From the NCBI GenBank assembly GCA_008704415.1, contig VXIS01000491.1, forward strand, positions 1 through 25,028: a stretch of DNA of 25,028 bases, given 5' to 3'. The stretch is from Sphaerosporella brunnea (lineage: Eukaryota > Ascomycota > Pezizomycetes > Pezizales > Pyronemataceae). The translations under genes and the position numbers were made by a program. The notes beneath the pieces were generated by a model that was given only the letters and a program-made list of their open reading frames with translations, searched no databases and was not told the DNA's origin. This document shows, in pieces, positions 11,525-20,243 of the stretch. The stretch's first letter is position 1; each line of letters starts with the position of its first letter.

Positions 11525-11635
11525 CCGTAAAAACTCGAGAGCAAGACTGGCTAAGTCACTGCGCCATGTGGCAAAGTCACTAAGCCTACATGGCGCAGTG
11601 ACTTAGCCCATTCTCTTGCTCTCGAATTTTTACGG
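11525..11635. mobile_element. 111-bp foldback MITE with TA target site
   Basis: An almost perfect hairpin. The terminal 22 bp (beginning CCGTAAAAA and ending ...GAGCAAGA) match in inverted orientation with one mismatch. Further in, the 21-bp segment beginning GGCTAAGTCACTGC is perfectly repeated in inverted orientation. Both ends are flanked by TA (11523-11524 and 11636-11637), the target duplication of Tc1/mariner-superfamily elements. It encodes nothing and would depend on a transposase elsewhere. Confidence 0.85.
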
Positions 11636-11750
11636 TACTTATTCACTAGAAAGTATATGGGTGTAGCGTATTCCAGCAACCAATCAACAGCACCTGTATG
11701 CCCTCAACTTGCGTTGTCGGATGCAGATGGATATCTAGCGTTTCCGACTA

Positions 11751-12542
11751 CAGTAGAACCTCTACTATGGCGGCCGAGTGCCAAGTCAAAAAAATTCTGA
11801 TTGGCCAAAGCAACGCCGCAAGCAACGAAGTGAATAAAATGATAATTCCGTGATGGGAATGCTTTGTTGCACTGTCTGTGACTAGGAATAGACCCCGCTG
11901 GGGGTGAAGCAGAAAGGTGTTTGCGACTTGGCATTGTGCGGCCATGCGGACCCATGTAGCGCAGCGGGAGTGCGATGCCTGGCGGCGTTTCTTCACCTCT
12001 GATAATACCACGACCCTCCGGCAAAACAGCTAGCCCGCGGTTACGCAGTTATATGCGAGGTTAAGGAGAATTCTAATGGCTTAATATTGAATTTATTTCT
12101 CTTCCCTGCTTTTTGCAACGCTGCAGCCAATCAGAATTTTTTTGACTTGGCACTCGGCCGCGATAGTATAAGAATACCCCTTATAAGAATAACCTCTGCG
12201 TGGCTCCGGTCCCGACGGTTTTGTATATATTTTTTTTATTAGAATATTCTTATAAAAACGCGAAAAATTTGTATGGTATTCTTATAAAAAGTGCGGCTGA
12301 GCAGCGCTGGGAAAAAGCAATTATCGCCCCATTTATCGTCCGTGTGCCGCGTCATCTCCGCGCAGTTCAAGGGGCAGCCTCTGAAGCGGAATAGAATGAC
12401 TGTTATTGTTGGTGAGCGAACGTTCTCCTTCCCATCTCAACACCGGTCATCACTCGTACGCCAAGCCAACATCTATGTAAGAATACCGCCATATGACTAC
12501 GCCCCCCCGGTCCCGAGGTATTCTTATAGAGAGGTTCTACTG
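11751..12542. mobile_element. Non-autonomous Tc1/mariner-type element (composite MITE)
   Basis: The ends CAGTAGAACCTCT (11751-11763) and its reverse complement (12530-12542) are perfect 13-bp terminal inverted repeats, with weaker similarity continuing inward. TA dinucleotides flank both sides (11749-11750, 12543-12544). Inside is a second inverted repeat of 42 bp with about one mismatch (11764-11805 versus 12126-12167). The motif TTCTTATA or its complement recurs several times in the right part, around 12170-12290 and 12480-12530. The structure suggests one foldback element nested in or fused with a relative. No transposase frame is present. The right end lies 268 bp before the deaminase start codon. 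Confidence 0.8.
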
Positions 12543-12810
12543 TATTATCGCGACGCTTGGAATAAGACATGACCTTTTCGTGACCGACAGCGCGCAACCG
12601 CACATATATGTGCATATGCGTGACTTTTATGTGTGGTACCGGCCGGGTCACAGCTTGTCCGGATCATTGTTAAAAAGTCTACGTCTGTCAGCGAACCACC
12701 CCACCAACAACACCCCTCTCTGCAATCGAAATTCTCTCTACTTCCCAGTTTAATTTCCTGCCTCTCACCACTCGTCGTCCGCAAGCTTAACGCGTAACGT
12801 CACGTATATA

Positions 12811-15058
12811 ATGTCATCCACCCTGTTGAACCCCACCGTCACCGATGCGAACTACGATGACCGCTCGTTCCGCACGATAACGAAGCTTCTGCATGTTCTT
12901 CAAAACCCAAATCTTTTCGTTGGTCCTTCGGTCACTGTGCAGTCTATTAAATACACCCCGCACAAGTTAAACAGTGAGACGAGGCGGCAACTGAAGGTGC
13001 TCCGCCAAATCCCGTTCATTCTTGTCCGAAATAACGAAACCATCGCTGCACTTCCCCGCGAGTTACCCGGCGGCATTGTTGGGGTGCTCTCGTCGACAGT
13101 TCCGTCGGACCAGGAGCAAAATGACGGCTTGATCAACATATCACGCAATAACAGAGATAGGTAGGTCGCCGCTCCGCAGATATCTATCTATAACTTGATT
13201 AACCATCAGGTTTTGCAGTGACAAATTTGCAACATTTTCCGTGCATGCTGTGCCGCCTGATACACCAATTCCAAACGATATTCTGATGCACGTGTTTGCA
13301 AACTGGTCAGTGCAATCAGTGGACTCGTGCCAAGCAATCAATGTTAACGCTGATCTCAGGAACACATCATTCGAGGAGCACTGTGATCTAACGGCTGCGT
13401 TGATTCATTCGCTTTTCAACCCTCCCCGCGGCTCTAAGGAGGAGCTGTCTGAACATATTAACAAGGCGATGAGCCGTCTCTTTAAGTACCTGCACGCTGA
13501 ATGTGGCCAGAAACTACTTCGCAGGTTCACACGTGCCCGCCTGGCTACGGACGAAAATGCGCCACACTATTTGGAAGTTCTGAAGGACCTTTTGTCGACT
13601 CGAAGAATCCACGAAATAGGATTCCGTGGCCTTGTCGAGAGAAGGTTCCCACATGACCAACGGCGAGGGTGGCGCGAATTAGTGCGTATGTCTCCCATAG
13701 AGACGCGGTGGTTCACTCAGAACTGGTCACTGCTCGATAAAGAGGGCTGCGGCCCGGCTGAAGAAATCACAAGAATCCAGAGTGCAATCAAATCCTTGGA
13801 CAGCTTCATCGGCAGGGTTGAAAGTGAGGATCCATCTTTGGACGATGAGCTGCCGGACCTCGTCCCTCAGGTCTATCATGAGTTTCTTGCCTACTCAGTT
13901 AGTCTCATTTCGCTCTTCGAATACCATCTAAAGCAGGTGGTCGCAAACCGGTTCAAATTCAAGAACCGTGAATATCATGCCCCCGACGACTCAAACTACG
14001 ACACTTTCAGAATGCATTGCAACCACCTCACGATTCTGTCTGCGCGGACTGCAGGCTTAGCCTGGCATTCTCCGTTTTGGAACCGGCTACTTGCATTTGT
14101 GGATTTAGAGCTATCTTTTTTGAACGAGAAGCGCAAGCAAGAGGGCATCATATCGACTTTAAATGGCAAGCCATCTGCCCTGCAAGGCCCGCAACCGCCC
14201 TGGGACCTGGACCTGGACCAAGGAGACGATGACGACACCACAGAATACATTTTGTTCATGAACGAAAAGAAGGTTTCGCACTCGGCGAATTCTGACATCT
14301 TTTCCGATAATCCTATTGCGGCCTCGGGGAACAGTATGGGGCGCAAGATTTTTCTTTGGTGGAGACTCGTCACATTCCACATTGAGTCCGTTCATAATTG
14401 GGCAAAAATGATCAGCAAACCGACTGCAACCAGGATTCCTCAGTTATCATTCTCCATCGTTCGTACTCCCAACCCTGATCATGGTTCAGATGCGCCCTGG
14501 CGACCTCTGATTCGAAATCTCACGGGTAGCGACAATACCGCCCGAGCCCTGGAACATTATCTGTCCGAAGCCGGCAAGAAACGGCTAGATAAATCCTTCC
14601 GTGGGCACTACCACTGCGAAGCCATCATGAGCAGTCTGTTATGTGCAGCGTCGGCACCTCAAAATAGCCTCGGCGATAGCGACAGTGGGTTGCAGGATGT
14701 GCTCGAAACTTTGAAGGGGGCGAAGCCAGTGATGGGTACCTCCAAGCGCTGCTGTCATGTATGTTGCACAGTCATGGTCTGCCTGGGCCAGCATTACGGC
14801 CAGGATATCCCCATCCTAGACTTCCACCAGTCCATTACCCTATACCTCCTGCCACCGCTGCTTCCGGCAGAAGTGCGAAGAACCGTCGTTGATCATTATC
14901 GCGAACAACTCACTTCCATTCTCAATGAAGTCACCGAAGCTTATATGGACAACATCAATGCTGACCTTGGATCCCACATTTCGCCGGACAGTGCTTCAGT
15001 ATCGTCGGAAGGAGATGAAGGCCACTGGGACTCGCTTGAGGAATATTACGAGGTCTAG
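12811..15058 (+). CDS. Predicted OTT_1508-like cytidine/nucleic-acid deaminase-fold protein, two exons
   Basis: Predicted 729-aa protein (732 if the earlier acceptor is used) from 12811-13160 joined to 13219-15058. The C-terminal part holds the deaminase zinc signature: His-Cys-Glu at residues 582-584 (His ligand and catalytic Glu) and SKRCCHVC with Cys629 and Cys632 as the CxxC ligands. The HxE plus SKxxCxxC pattern is that of the OTT_1508-like deaminase family, which is expanded in fungi; substrates of the fungal members are unknown. The first ~560 residues are mostly helical-looking and carry no domain I recognise; a highly acidic stretch (DLDQGDDDD) lies near residue 452, and the tail (about 705-729) is Ser/Glu-rich. 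There is no signal peptide or membrane segment. The ATG sits in a GTATATAATG context after a CT-rich leader. Mobile elements end 268 bp upstream and begin 282 bp downstream. The family call rests on the motif spacing. Confidence 0.78.
13161..13218 (+). other. Intron of the deaminase gene
   Basis: Donor GTAGGT at 13161. Two in-frame acceptors are possible: CATCAG ending at 13209 (49 nt) and TTTTGCAG ending at 13218 (58 nt). The second has the better pyrimidine context and a branch-like TTAAC 16 nt upstream (13199-13203), so I prefer it. The two differ by three residues in the protein, so alternative splicing would be silent for the frame. Confidence 0.8.
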
Positions 15059-15340
15059 ATGTGGGCAAGGGTTGCAAACAATATGGTGTGGGAAAGACTA
15101 TTACTGCGGCTGTTTTTTCATCTGTATTGGATCGTTGTAACGGTGGGTTTTACTTGGTGAGGTGCTGCTACTGGGAGTCAAGCTTTTTGTTGTTTGTTTT
15201 TTTGAGGTGCCAGATGCTGATGTGTTGCTGAAAACATGGAATTCTTTGTCAGACTCTTCTGGCCTGGGACGATGATAAACCTTTTGCTCGCCGTCTATAT
15301 GTATGATCGGAAAAATTGTGTTAGGGTACTGACGCAAAAT
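15059..15340. other. 3' flank of the deaminase gene
   Basis: About 280 bp between the stop codon and the first Harbinger terminal repeat. It contains T-rich tracts (around 15187-15202) that may belong to the 3' untranslated and polyadenylation region. No coding frame is convincing. Confidence 0.4.
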
Positions 15341-15731
15341 GGGTGCATTCCCGTAAGCCTAAAACCAAAAACCTAAATATTTTACCTGATCTAGGCTCAA
15401 CTAGCCAACCGTAAATCCTTCGTGAGCAAAATGAAGGATGTCAGTCACGTCGCTCATGACGTACCCCGTGATATCGCGACCCACCCGTCACCACACGAGT
15501 ACCTGTGGCCGCGTGTGGGGCTCGCAAACCCGACACCACCTCGCGTTACCTCAACAAGACATCAACAATGGCACAAATCCAAGCTCACAAGCGGGTAGAG
15601 GAGAGGAAAATAAAAAGCAAAGAGGTGTGGAGGTCTCCATCATTCACGATACAGCTCTAACAATTACTAGTACCTTAACCACCATACAATACTTTATTCA
15701 AACCGTCTACTGCCGCCTTTGAAGCTTCAGA

Positions 15732-15920
15732 ATGTCGTCTCAGAACCTCTCCCAAATCCCCGCTGCCTCCCAGCGCCAGACCCCCACTGTCTCCAACCAG
15801 AGAGGAAAGGTTGCTGGCTCTAAAAACTACACAGAAGAGGAGAGTTGCACGCTTTTGGAAACCATCAGAGCCTATTGTCCCATCGGGGCAGTAGCAAAAG
15901 AGGTTGCTAACAAAGTGTGA
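15732..15920 (+). pseudogene. Truncated Myb/SANT-like protein of a Harbinger element
   Basis: A 62-codon frame starting at an ATG. Residues about 25-52 (GKVAGSKNYTEEESCTLLET and onward) match the opening of the Myb/SANT-like domain found in the second protein of fungal and oomycete PIF/Harbinger elements, with the first helix around KNYTEEE...LLETI. The domain is cut off after about 30 residues. From roughly 15885-15900 on, the DNA reads better as transposase on the opposite strand, so the last 10 or so codons are probably foreign. In autonomous relatives this protein binds DNA or helps import the transposase. No function is expected from the fragment. Confidence 0.65.
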
Positions 15921-16145
15921 GCAAGTCCAGCCCGAATAGTAAGCATTTTGAACATAGTGAGCCCCTGCGACCTCTACCGGAACTTGCATACCGTCTGCAA
16001 AACCAAACGCCCCACGTAGACGAGGGGGCCGAGCTGCGATGATGTCGCTCTTTTGAGCTTTCTGTGCATCGTCGGGCCAGATAATTTGTGCCTGAGGCAA
16101 CTTGAGTAAAGTCTCGTAAAGAATAAAAGGTCCAAATCCGATATA
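15889..16145 (-). pseudogene. DDE_4-type Harbinger transposase fragment
   Basis: The minus strand reads ...LPQAQIIWPDD, then GAFGFADGMQVPV and NAYYSGW...SHFVSN...PDGTI. This is the region around the first catalytic Asp (in FADG, codon at 15993-15995) of a DDE_Tnp_4 transposase. The frame is open on its upstream side beyond 16100 but has no ATG in view. After PDGTIG it runs into the antisense of the Myb/SANT fragment, so the second Asp and the Glu are missing. It is an inactive N-terminal/middle piece. It differs from the transposase at 16897-17934 and so belongs to another Harbinger lineage. Confidence 0.75.
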
Positions 16146-16199
16146 TCGTGAGAGTGGAGGGACGTGGGCTCAGTGTAGAAAGAGGGCGTGCTACGCGTG

Positions 16200-16468
16200 A
16201 AGCTTCCGTCGCCTAAGTCCCCATTGGGGGGCTGATACCACTGACTTAGGGTGTGTTTAATGGTGCGATTTGCTTTTTATGTATTTCTTTTGTATGGGGA
16301 GCCCCAACAGACGGGTAAGACCGTGGGGATAGGATACCAGGTTTCTTATGTCCGTCATAGGCCTTTGGCCTCACTCCGATTCGCAAGATAGGAGGCACTT
16401 GGGCTAACGTCCTTGTGTACGCTGTATGATTTAAAACAAAACAAAACAAAACAAAAGCTTCCGTCGCC
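16200..16468 (+). mobile_element. SINE-like retroelement with 14-bp target duplication
   Basis: A 241-bp insert (16214-16454) is bounded by the perfect direct repeat AAGCTTCCGTCGCC (16200-16213 and 16455-16468). It ends in an (AAAAC)n tail, as expected of a short retroposon copied by a LINE machinery. The 5' end forms a hairpin (CTAAGTC at 16213-16219 with GACTTAG at 16241-16247). GGTGCGATTTG (about 16261-16271) resembles a Pol III B box only loosely, and I cannot place a convincing A box, so its Pol III origin is unproven. The 3' 106 bp recur at 21570-21675 and, inverted, near 24296-24401. Confidence 0.75.
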
Positions 16469-16896
16469 ACAAGGTGAGGTTGAAAGAACCAATCAACGTT
16501 GCGCCTCTAGTTTTTGGTTACGGCATTTGGTTACGTGGAGGGGGTCCCCCCCTCCTTAAAATCACCAAGTCTAAATTTTGTCTAGGAACCCTGTTTTTTT
16601 CCTATGACATGGCTTTAGGCTTACGGGAATGCACCCAATCGGTTGGAAGCGACGTGCTTGGACAGTGCTCGACCGGTAGTGGTCAGTAAAACCTTAAACA
16701 GAGCGGGGAGATGGAGACCGCGGCGACAGCCTGAGCGCTCGCTCTTCCCCGTCTCCACCTTGTCTCCAGCTTCTGCGTCGCATTGACGCCTTTTTGACTT
16801 TTCACGTCGCGTCTTCGCACTCCAGCTCGCGTCGAAACACTTCCCATCCAGCTTCACTGCCCGCTGAACGGTACGTGTCAGTATACTTCGGGGTCT

Positions 16897-17934
16897 GTGA
16901 AATTTCGTTATTACCGGGATTCTACGGTAGTGCAAGTCACAGCTGGTATTGGAAAGAAACATACCTGGATGAAGAAGCGAAAACTCCCCTTCCTCCGATT
17001 CGACTTTCATCTCTACGACAAGACCGACGAGTGGTGCCGTGAGTACCTGCGGTTTTCCAAAGCCAAAATAGTGCAGCTGGGCAAGCTGTTGAAAATACCA
17101 TGCAAGTACAGCTAGGGATGCCGATGCACACCGGAGAATGCCCACTTTGATGTTGATGGGACTCTCATTTCCAAACCGTCATAAAGATATGCTCGATACC
17201 TACGGTCATTCAGAGAGCTAGCAGAGCCGAATTTTCGATGGTGTCTGCTGTCATCTCACACGTACCTTCTCCAAGCTATGCTTTGGGGACCGTAAAAATC
17301 TTACTCCAGCCACCTTACAACACTTTTGTGAAGTTACCACTGCCAAAGGAGAGCCGTCTGGACGAATTTGGGCATACATCGATGGAACCGGCCGGCCTAA
17401 GTGCCGTCCACGAGAAGAAACCGCAGACCGAGAGGGCTGGTACACTGCATTCAAAAAAAGGGTCACCACTACAAGTTCCAAGCGGTTATCACCCCAGATG
17501 GCTTGATATCCTCCCTATCAGCTCCGTGGGAAGGTCCAAAAACCGATTGGGCCATGTTATATGATTCTGGGATGCCTGATATTGTTCATCACCATGCTAC
17601 TAGTAGAAACCTAGCCAGTGATGAACTATATATCTACGGTGATGCTGGGTATTTTATAGAGGAAGGCATTATTGGAGCAGCAAGAGGTCATCCGTTGATG
17701 CAAGAGCAGACTGCTTTTAATCATGCTATGTCAAAACAACGCATGTGTTCTGAATGGAGATTTGGTATATTCACGCAGCTGTTCAAGTTTCCCAACCATG
17801 TTGAAGCGATGAAAATTGGGTTTTCACCTGTTGGCGCCTATTACTTCTCTGCTGTTCTACTTGCAAACTGTCATACGTGTCTGCATGGTTCACAAAGTAC
17901 ATACTACTTTCATTGTTCTCCTCTAGATGTATGA
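16897..17934 (+). pseudogene. DDE_4-type PIF/Harbinger transposase, broken
   Basis: Three frames together cover a nearly full transposase. Frame one (16897-17115) gives an N-terminal part ending LGKLLKIPCKYS. Frame two (about 17102-17452) gives LMLMGLSFPNRHKDM, then WAYIDGTGRPKCRPR with the first catalytic Asp (codon 17381-17383). Frame three (about 17453-17934) gives HHYKFQAVITPDGLISSL, YIYGDAGY with the second Asp (17641-17643) and SEWRFG with the catalytic Glu (17752-17754), finishing in NCHTCLHGS near the stop. All three DDE residues survive. Damage: a frame change near 17105-17115, a TAG at 17219-17221, and a one-base slip at the A7 run 17453-17459. A GTACGT donor near 16872 hints at an upstream intron. 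Homopolymer slips could be sequencing errors, but the stop codon argues for decay. Confidence 0.85.
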
Positions 17935-17969
17935 ACATGTAATGATTTTTGTTTGACCGCCTTGACTGA

Positions 17970-18778
17970 TCACGGTCCATGCTTCAAAATCTCCAAGATT
18001 TTCGCCGTATCACTCTCCAAACGACTCATCCGTAACTCTAACGATGCACTCCTCCCCGTGTCCTCATTCCCAGGTGATACTCTCACAGCCGCCTGCGATC
18101 CAGGCTCGCTCATGTACCTCCTGCCAAAACCACCATGAAATAGCTCCCTCATTGCCGTAAGTTTTTTTTGGTTGTCAGATTCCTCCAACTGACGTACTAG
18201 CTCCCGATTTCCCTCTTCGAAAACCTGTGCCATCTTGCCTTCACTGGTGCCCCCTCCCCCCCTCGCACTCTGCCTGTATCCCTCTCGCTGACAACCTTTG
18301 ACATTTGCTCCCGTTCTGCTTCTGTTTTTCCCTTACGCTCTTCCTCTTGCCCTTCCTTTTCCTCCCTAGCCGCTTTTTTCAATCTCTTTTCCGCCTTAAC
18401 ATTATCCACCATTTCGATCCACTTATCCAAAGCCTCCTCATATGCCGAGAATTTACCACCGCCTCCAGTGTTTTTCGCATCCACAGCCACTTGACTCCTC
18501 CTCCTCACTACCCACCCTTTCACCATTGCTTCCATCCCGCATCCCTGCAAAAAGATAGCTCTTACCGTTGCCCAAAATGCTTTCCAAGTTCCACTGGCAG
18601 TGCGCCACGGGGCCAAGTGTTGGGGAAATAAATGTGTTGGACCTATTTCTCCCTGTTGGTAGACGCGCTCCAGCCGTTGAAATGCTCCCCATCCGTGCCC
18701 TGGCCATGGCTGCTCAGGGAGACTGGCGTAGTTGCTTCTCAACCTCCCCCTTCTCTCTCGCATTTCCTCCTCTGACAT
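17970..18778 (-). pseudogene. Companion ORF of the Harbinger element, frameshifted
   Basis: Two minus-strand frames (18778-18197 and 18233-17970) are joined across a G-rich tract (about 18250-18262), where a one-base slip fuses them. The combined product would be about 270 aa: a Trp-rich front (EQPWPGHGWGAF), a Lys/Glu-rich coiled-coil-like segment (VKAEKRLKKAAREEKEGQ and onward) and a tail with EEGNRELVRQLEESDN and heptad-like LELRMSRLES. It stops 36 bp from the stop of the plus-strand transposase, tail to tail. This is the layout of a two-gene Harbinger element, so it is probably the element's second (Myb/SANT-class) protein. I cannot see a clear SANT domain, so that is inference. A further minus-strand frame at 19147-18923 may be part of it. 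Confidence 0.5.
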
Positions 18779-19436
18779 ATCATTGCGGTGATCTGAATCC
18801 CTGTTTGATGCGTCTTTCTACACAATGGCAACAGCGAGGCTTCCTACCTCGAGGAGGTGAGATGGAACGCCGGCGCACATTGCTGGCCTGGCTGGCTCGC
18901 TGTCGGTAGGACTCCATGATGCTCAGGCTTGTAGGTTGCGATGTTGTGTTGTGCTACTGCTCTTAGGGTCACTGCTGTGGCATACTTGCTGGCAACTACG
19001 CAACTGCACTTCAGGAACTTTCTGAAACCCCGAGTTTGTCATCCTCAACCGCTGCTTGATTTTACTGCGCAACCTCGCTAGTCTCTTGTTGCTGAGTTTA
19101 TGCGGCATACCGTAGATGGGATGCACTAAGCCACGTCCCTTACTCACGAGAAAATGCGGTATCTAGGAATCTGGCTTTGGGTACATCAGTGGTCCCTTAG
19201 GCTGTTGCCTGTTGGAAAGTTCTAGTTTGTTTCCACGTTCTGCGGATCATGACGTTAACGTTGACCTCAACCGACGTCAACCCACGATAGAGATATAGGT
19301 ACATCATATATCTCCCCCTCACAGTTGATATCAACACCGATCGCAGCTGCCTGCAGTCCTTCTGTTCCCCCTGTTAGCGGTAAGCTCACTCGCATTCTTG
19401 GCCGCTCCAATTCACAACCCGCAGTTCTCAGAATCC
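18779..19436. other. Spacer with possible right end of the second Harbinger element
   Basis: No supported host gene. On the minus strand the frame 19147-18923 is basic but unrecognised. I could not find a terminal inverted repeat pairing this side with the DNA left of 16897. A palindrome ACGTTAACGT occurs near 19252-19261. Confidence 0.4.
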
Positions 19437-19471
19437 TATAAATCCCCAACAACACCTCACCATCGCCACAA
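19407..19471 (+). promoter_or_regulatory. CCAAT and TATA-like elements before a small ORF
   Basis: CCAAT at 19407-19411 and TATAAAT at 19437-19443 precede the ATG at 19472 by 61 and 29 bases (counted from the end of each motif to the ATG). The intervening sequence is the A/C-rich leader typical of fungal genes. Confidence 0.4.
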
Positions 19472-19765
19472 ATGTCCTCTCCCCGTGGAACCTCGACGCC
19501 CGAGCAAGCCACGCGAGACCAACTGGCGGTCTCAATCGAAGGCCTCGCCGCGTTTGTCCGCGAAGTACGGACGTGGAGGGAGCGGGCGGTGGCGTTGCTG
19601 GAGAAGGACTATCGCGGTAGGTTATCCGACGAGCAGATGCTCGCTGGCCGCGAGATGTTTAGGGAGGAAGAAAGCGCTGCTCGTATCTTTTTAACGGTGA
19701 AGCCGGGACCGATACGGGATATGTGGTTGCAGAGGCATATTGCTGGCGTGCTGGAGAGTGGGTAG
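19472..19765 (+). CDS. Small hypothetical protein, 97 aa
   Basis: A single-exon frame with ATG in a good context (CCACAAATGTCC) and promoter-like elements upstream. The product is soluble, charged and looks mostly helical: a short Ser/Thr/Pro-rich start (1-14), then helices around LAVSIEGLAAFVREVRTWRE and EQMLAGREMFREEESAARI, and a C-terminal piece with a VKPGPIRDMW motif. There is no signal peptide, membrane segment or catalytic motif I recognise. GC-rich third positions resemble those of the methyltransferase gene 480 bp downstream. It lies between decayed transposons and a host gene, and no function can be assigned. Confidence 0.5.
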   Translation: MSSPRGTSTPEQATRDQLAVSIEGLAAFVREVRTWRERAVALLEKDYRGRLSDEQMLAGREMFREEESAARIFLTVKPGPIRDMWLQRHIAGVLESG

Positions 19766-20100
19766 AGCTTGTATGTAGAGTTGCTCAGAGTAGGTTTACT
19801 GATAGGCGCTGTCGTGTGCTGGCACCTTGATTCTACTCTTTGTGAAGGGAATCCAGGAAACCGCTGGATCTGAGGATTGGAAGCTTGAAAAGCAACTATC
19901 GTAAAAATCCTCGACGTTCAATTTCTGAACGATCCACCTCACGATCGATTGCAACTTCGGGCCAAAGATATACATGGCCTCATGCGCTGGATATCAAATC
20001 CACAGCGGGCTCACGGTTCCAGCAGATCGGTCATCGGATATCACTCGCCGCGCCTGCGCTTCCCGAATCTGGCATCGCCTCTCACGGGTGCGAGAATTTT

Positions 20101-20243
20101 TCTATTTTTCTCTCGTCAGGAGTTAACTACGGGATTTACTCCTCGCCTCCTCTTCACCTCCAGAGCTTCTCAACACCATTCTCTTCTGCATCGTCGCTTT
20201 CGTTTCCCTTTGCATTGTTTCCTTTGTTTGCTTGGCCCGATAC
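20101..20243 (+). promoter_or_regulatory. CT-rich leader of the methyltransferase gene
   Basis: The 140 bases before the ATG are strongly pyrimidine-rich (blocks such as TCGCCTCCTCTTCACCTCC and TTTCGTTTCCC), as in many filamentous-fungal promoters and 5' leaders. No TATA box is evident. Confidence 0.4.

Larger units (their letters stand above)
15341..16636. mobile_element. PIF/Harbinger-like internal-deletion derivative
   Basis: Perfect 23-bp terminal inverted repeats begin GGGTGCATTCCCG at 15341 and end with the reverse complement at 16636. The three bases AAT flank each side, fitting the 3-bp target duplication of PIF/Harbinger elements (though TAA/TTA is the more usual target). Inside, the first part of a Myb/SANT-like gene (+) abuts the first part of a DDE transposase gene (-), so the sequence between two convergent genes has been lost. 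A later SINE-like insertion lies at 16214-16454. The copy cannot make its own transposase. Confidence 0.82.

Noticed and set aside
18305..18909. Overlapping plus-strand frames of 108 and 113 codons
   Set aside because: They are antisense to the Harbinger companion ORF, and the Phe/Leu/Pro-rich translation is a mirror of its Lys/Glu coiled-coil codons.
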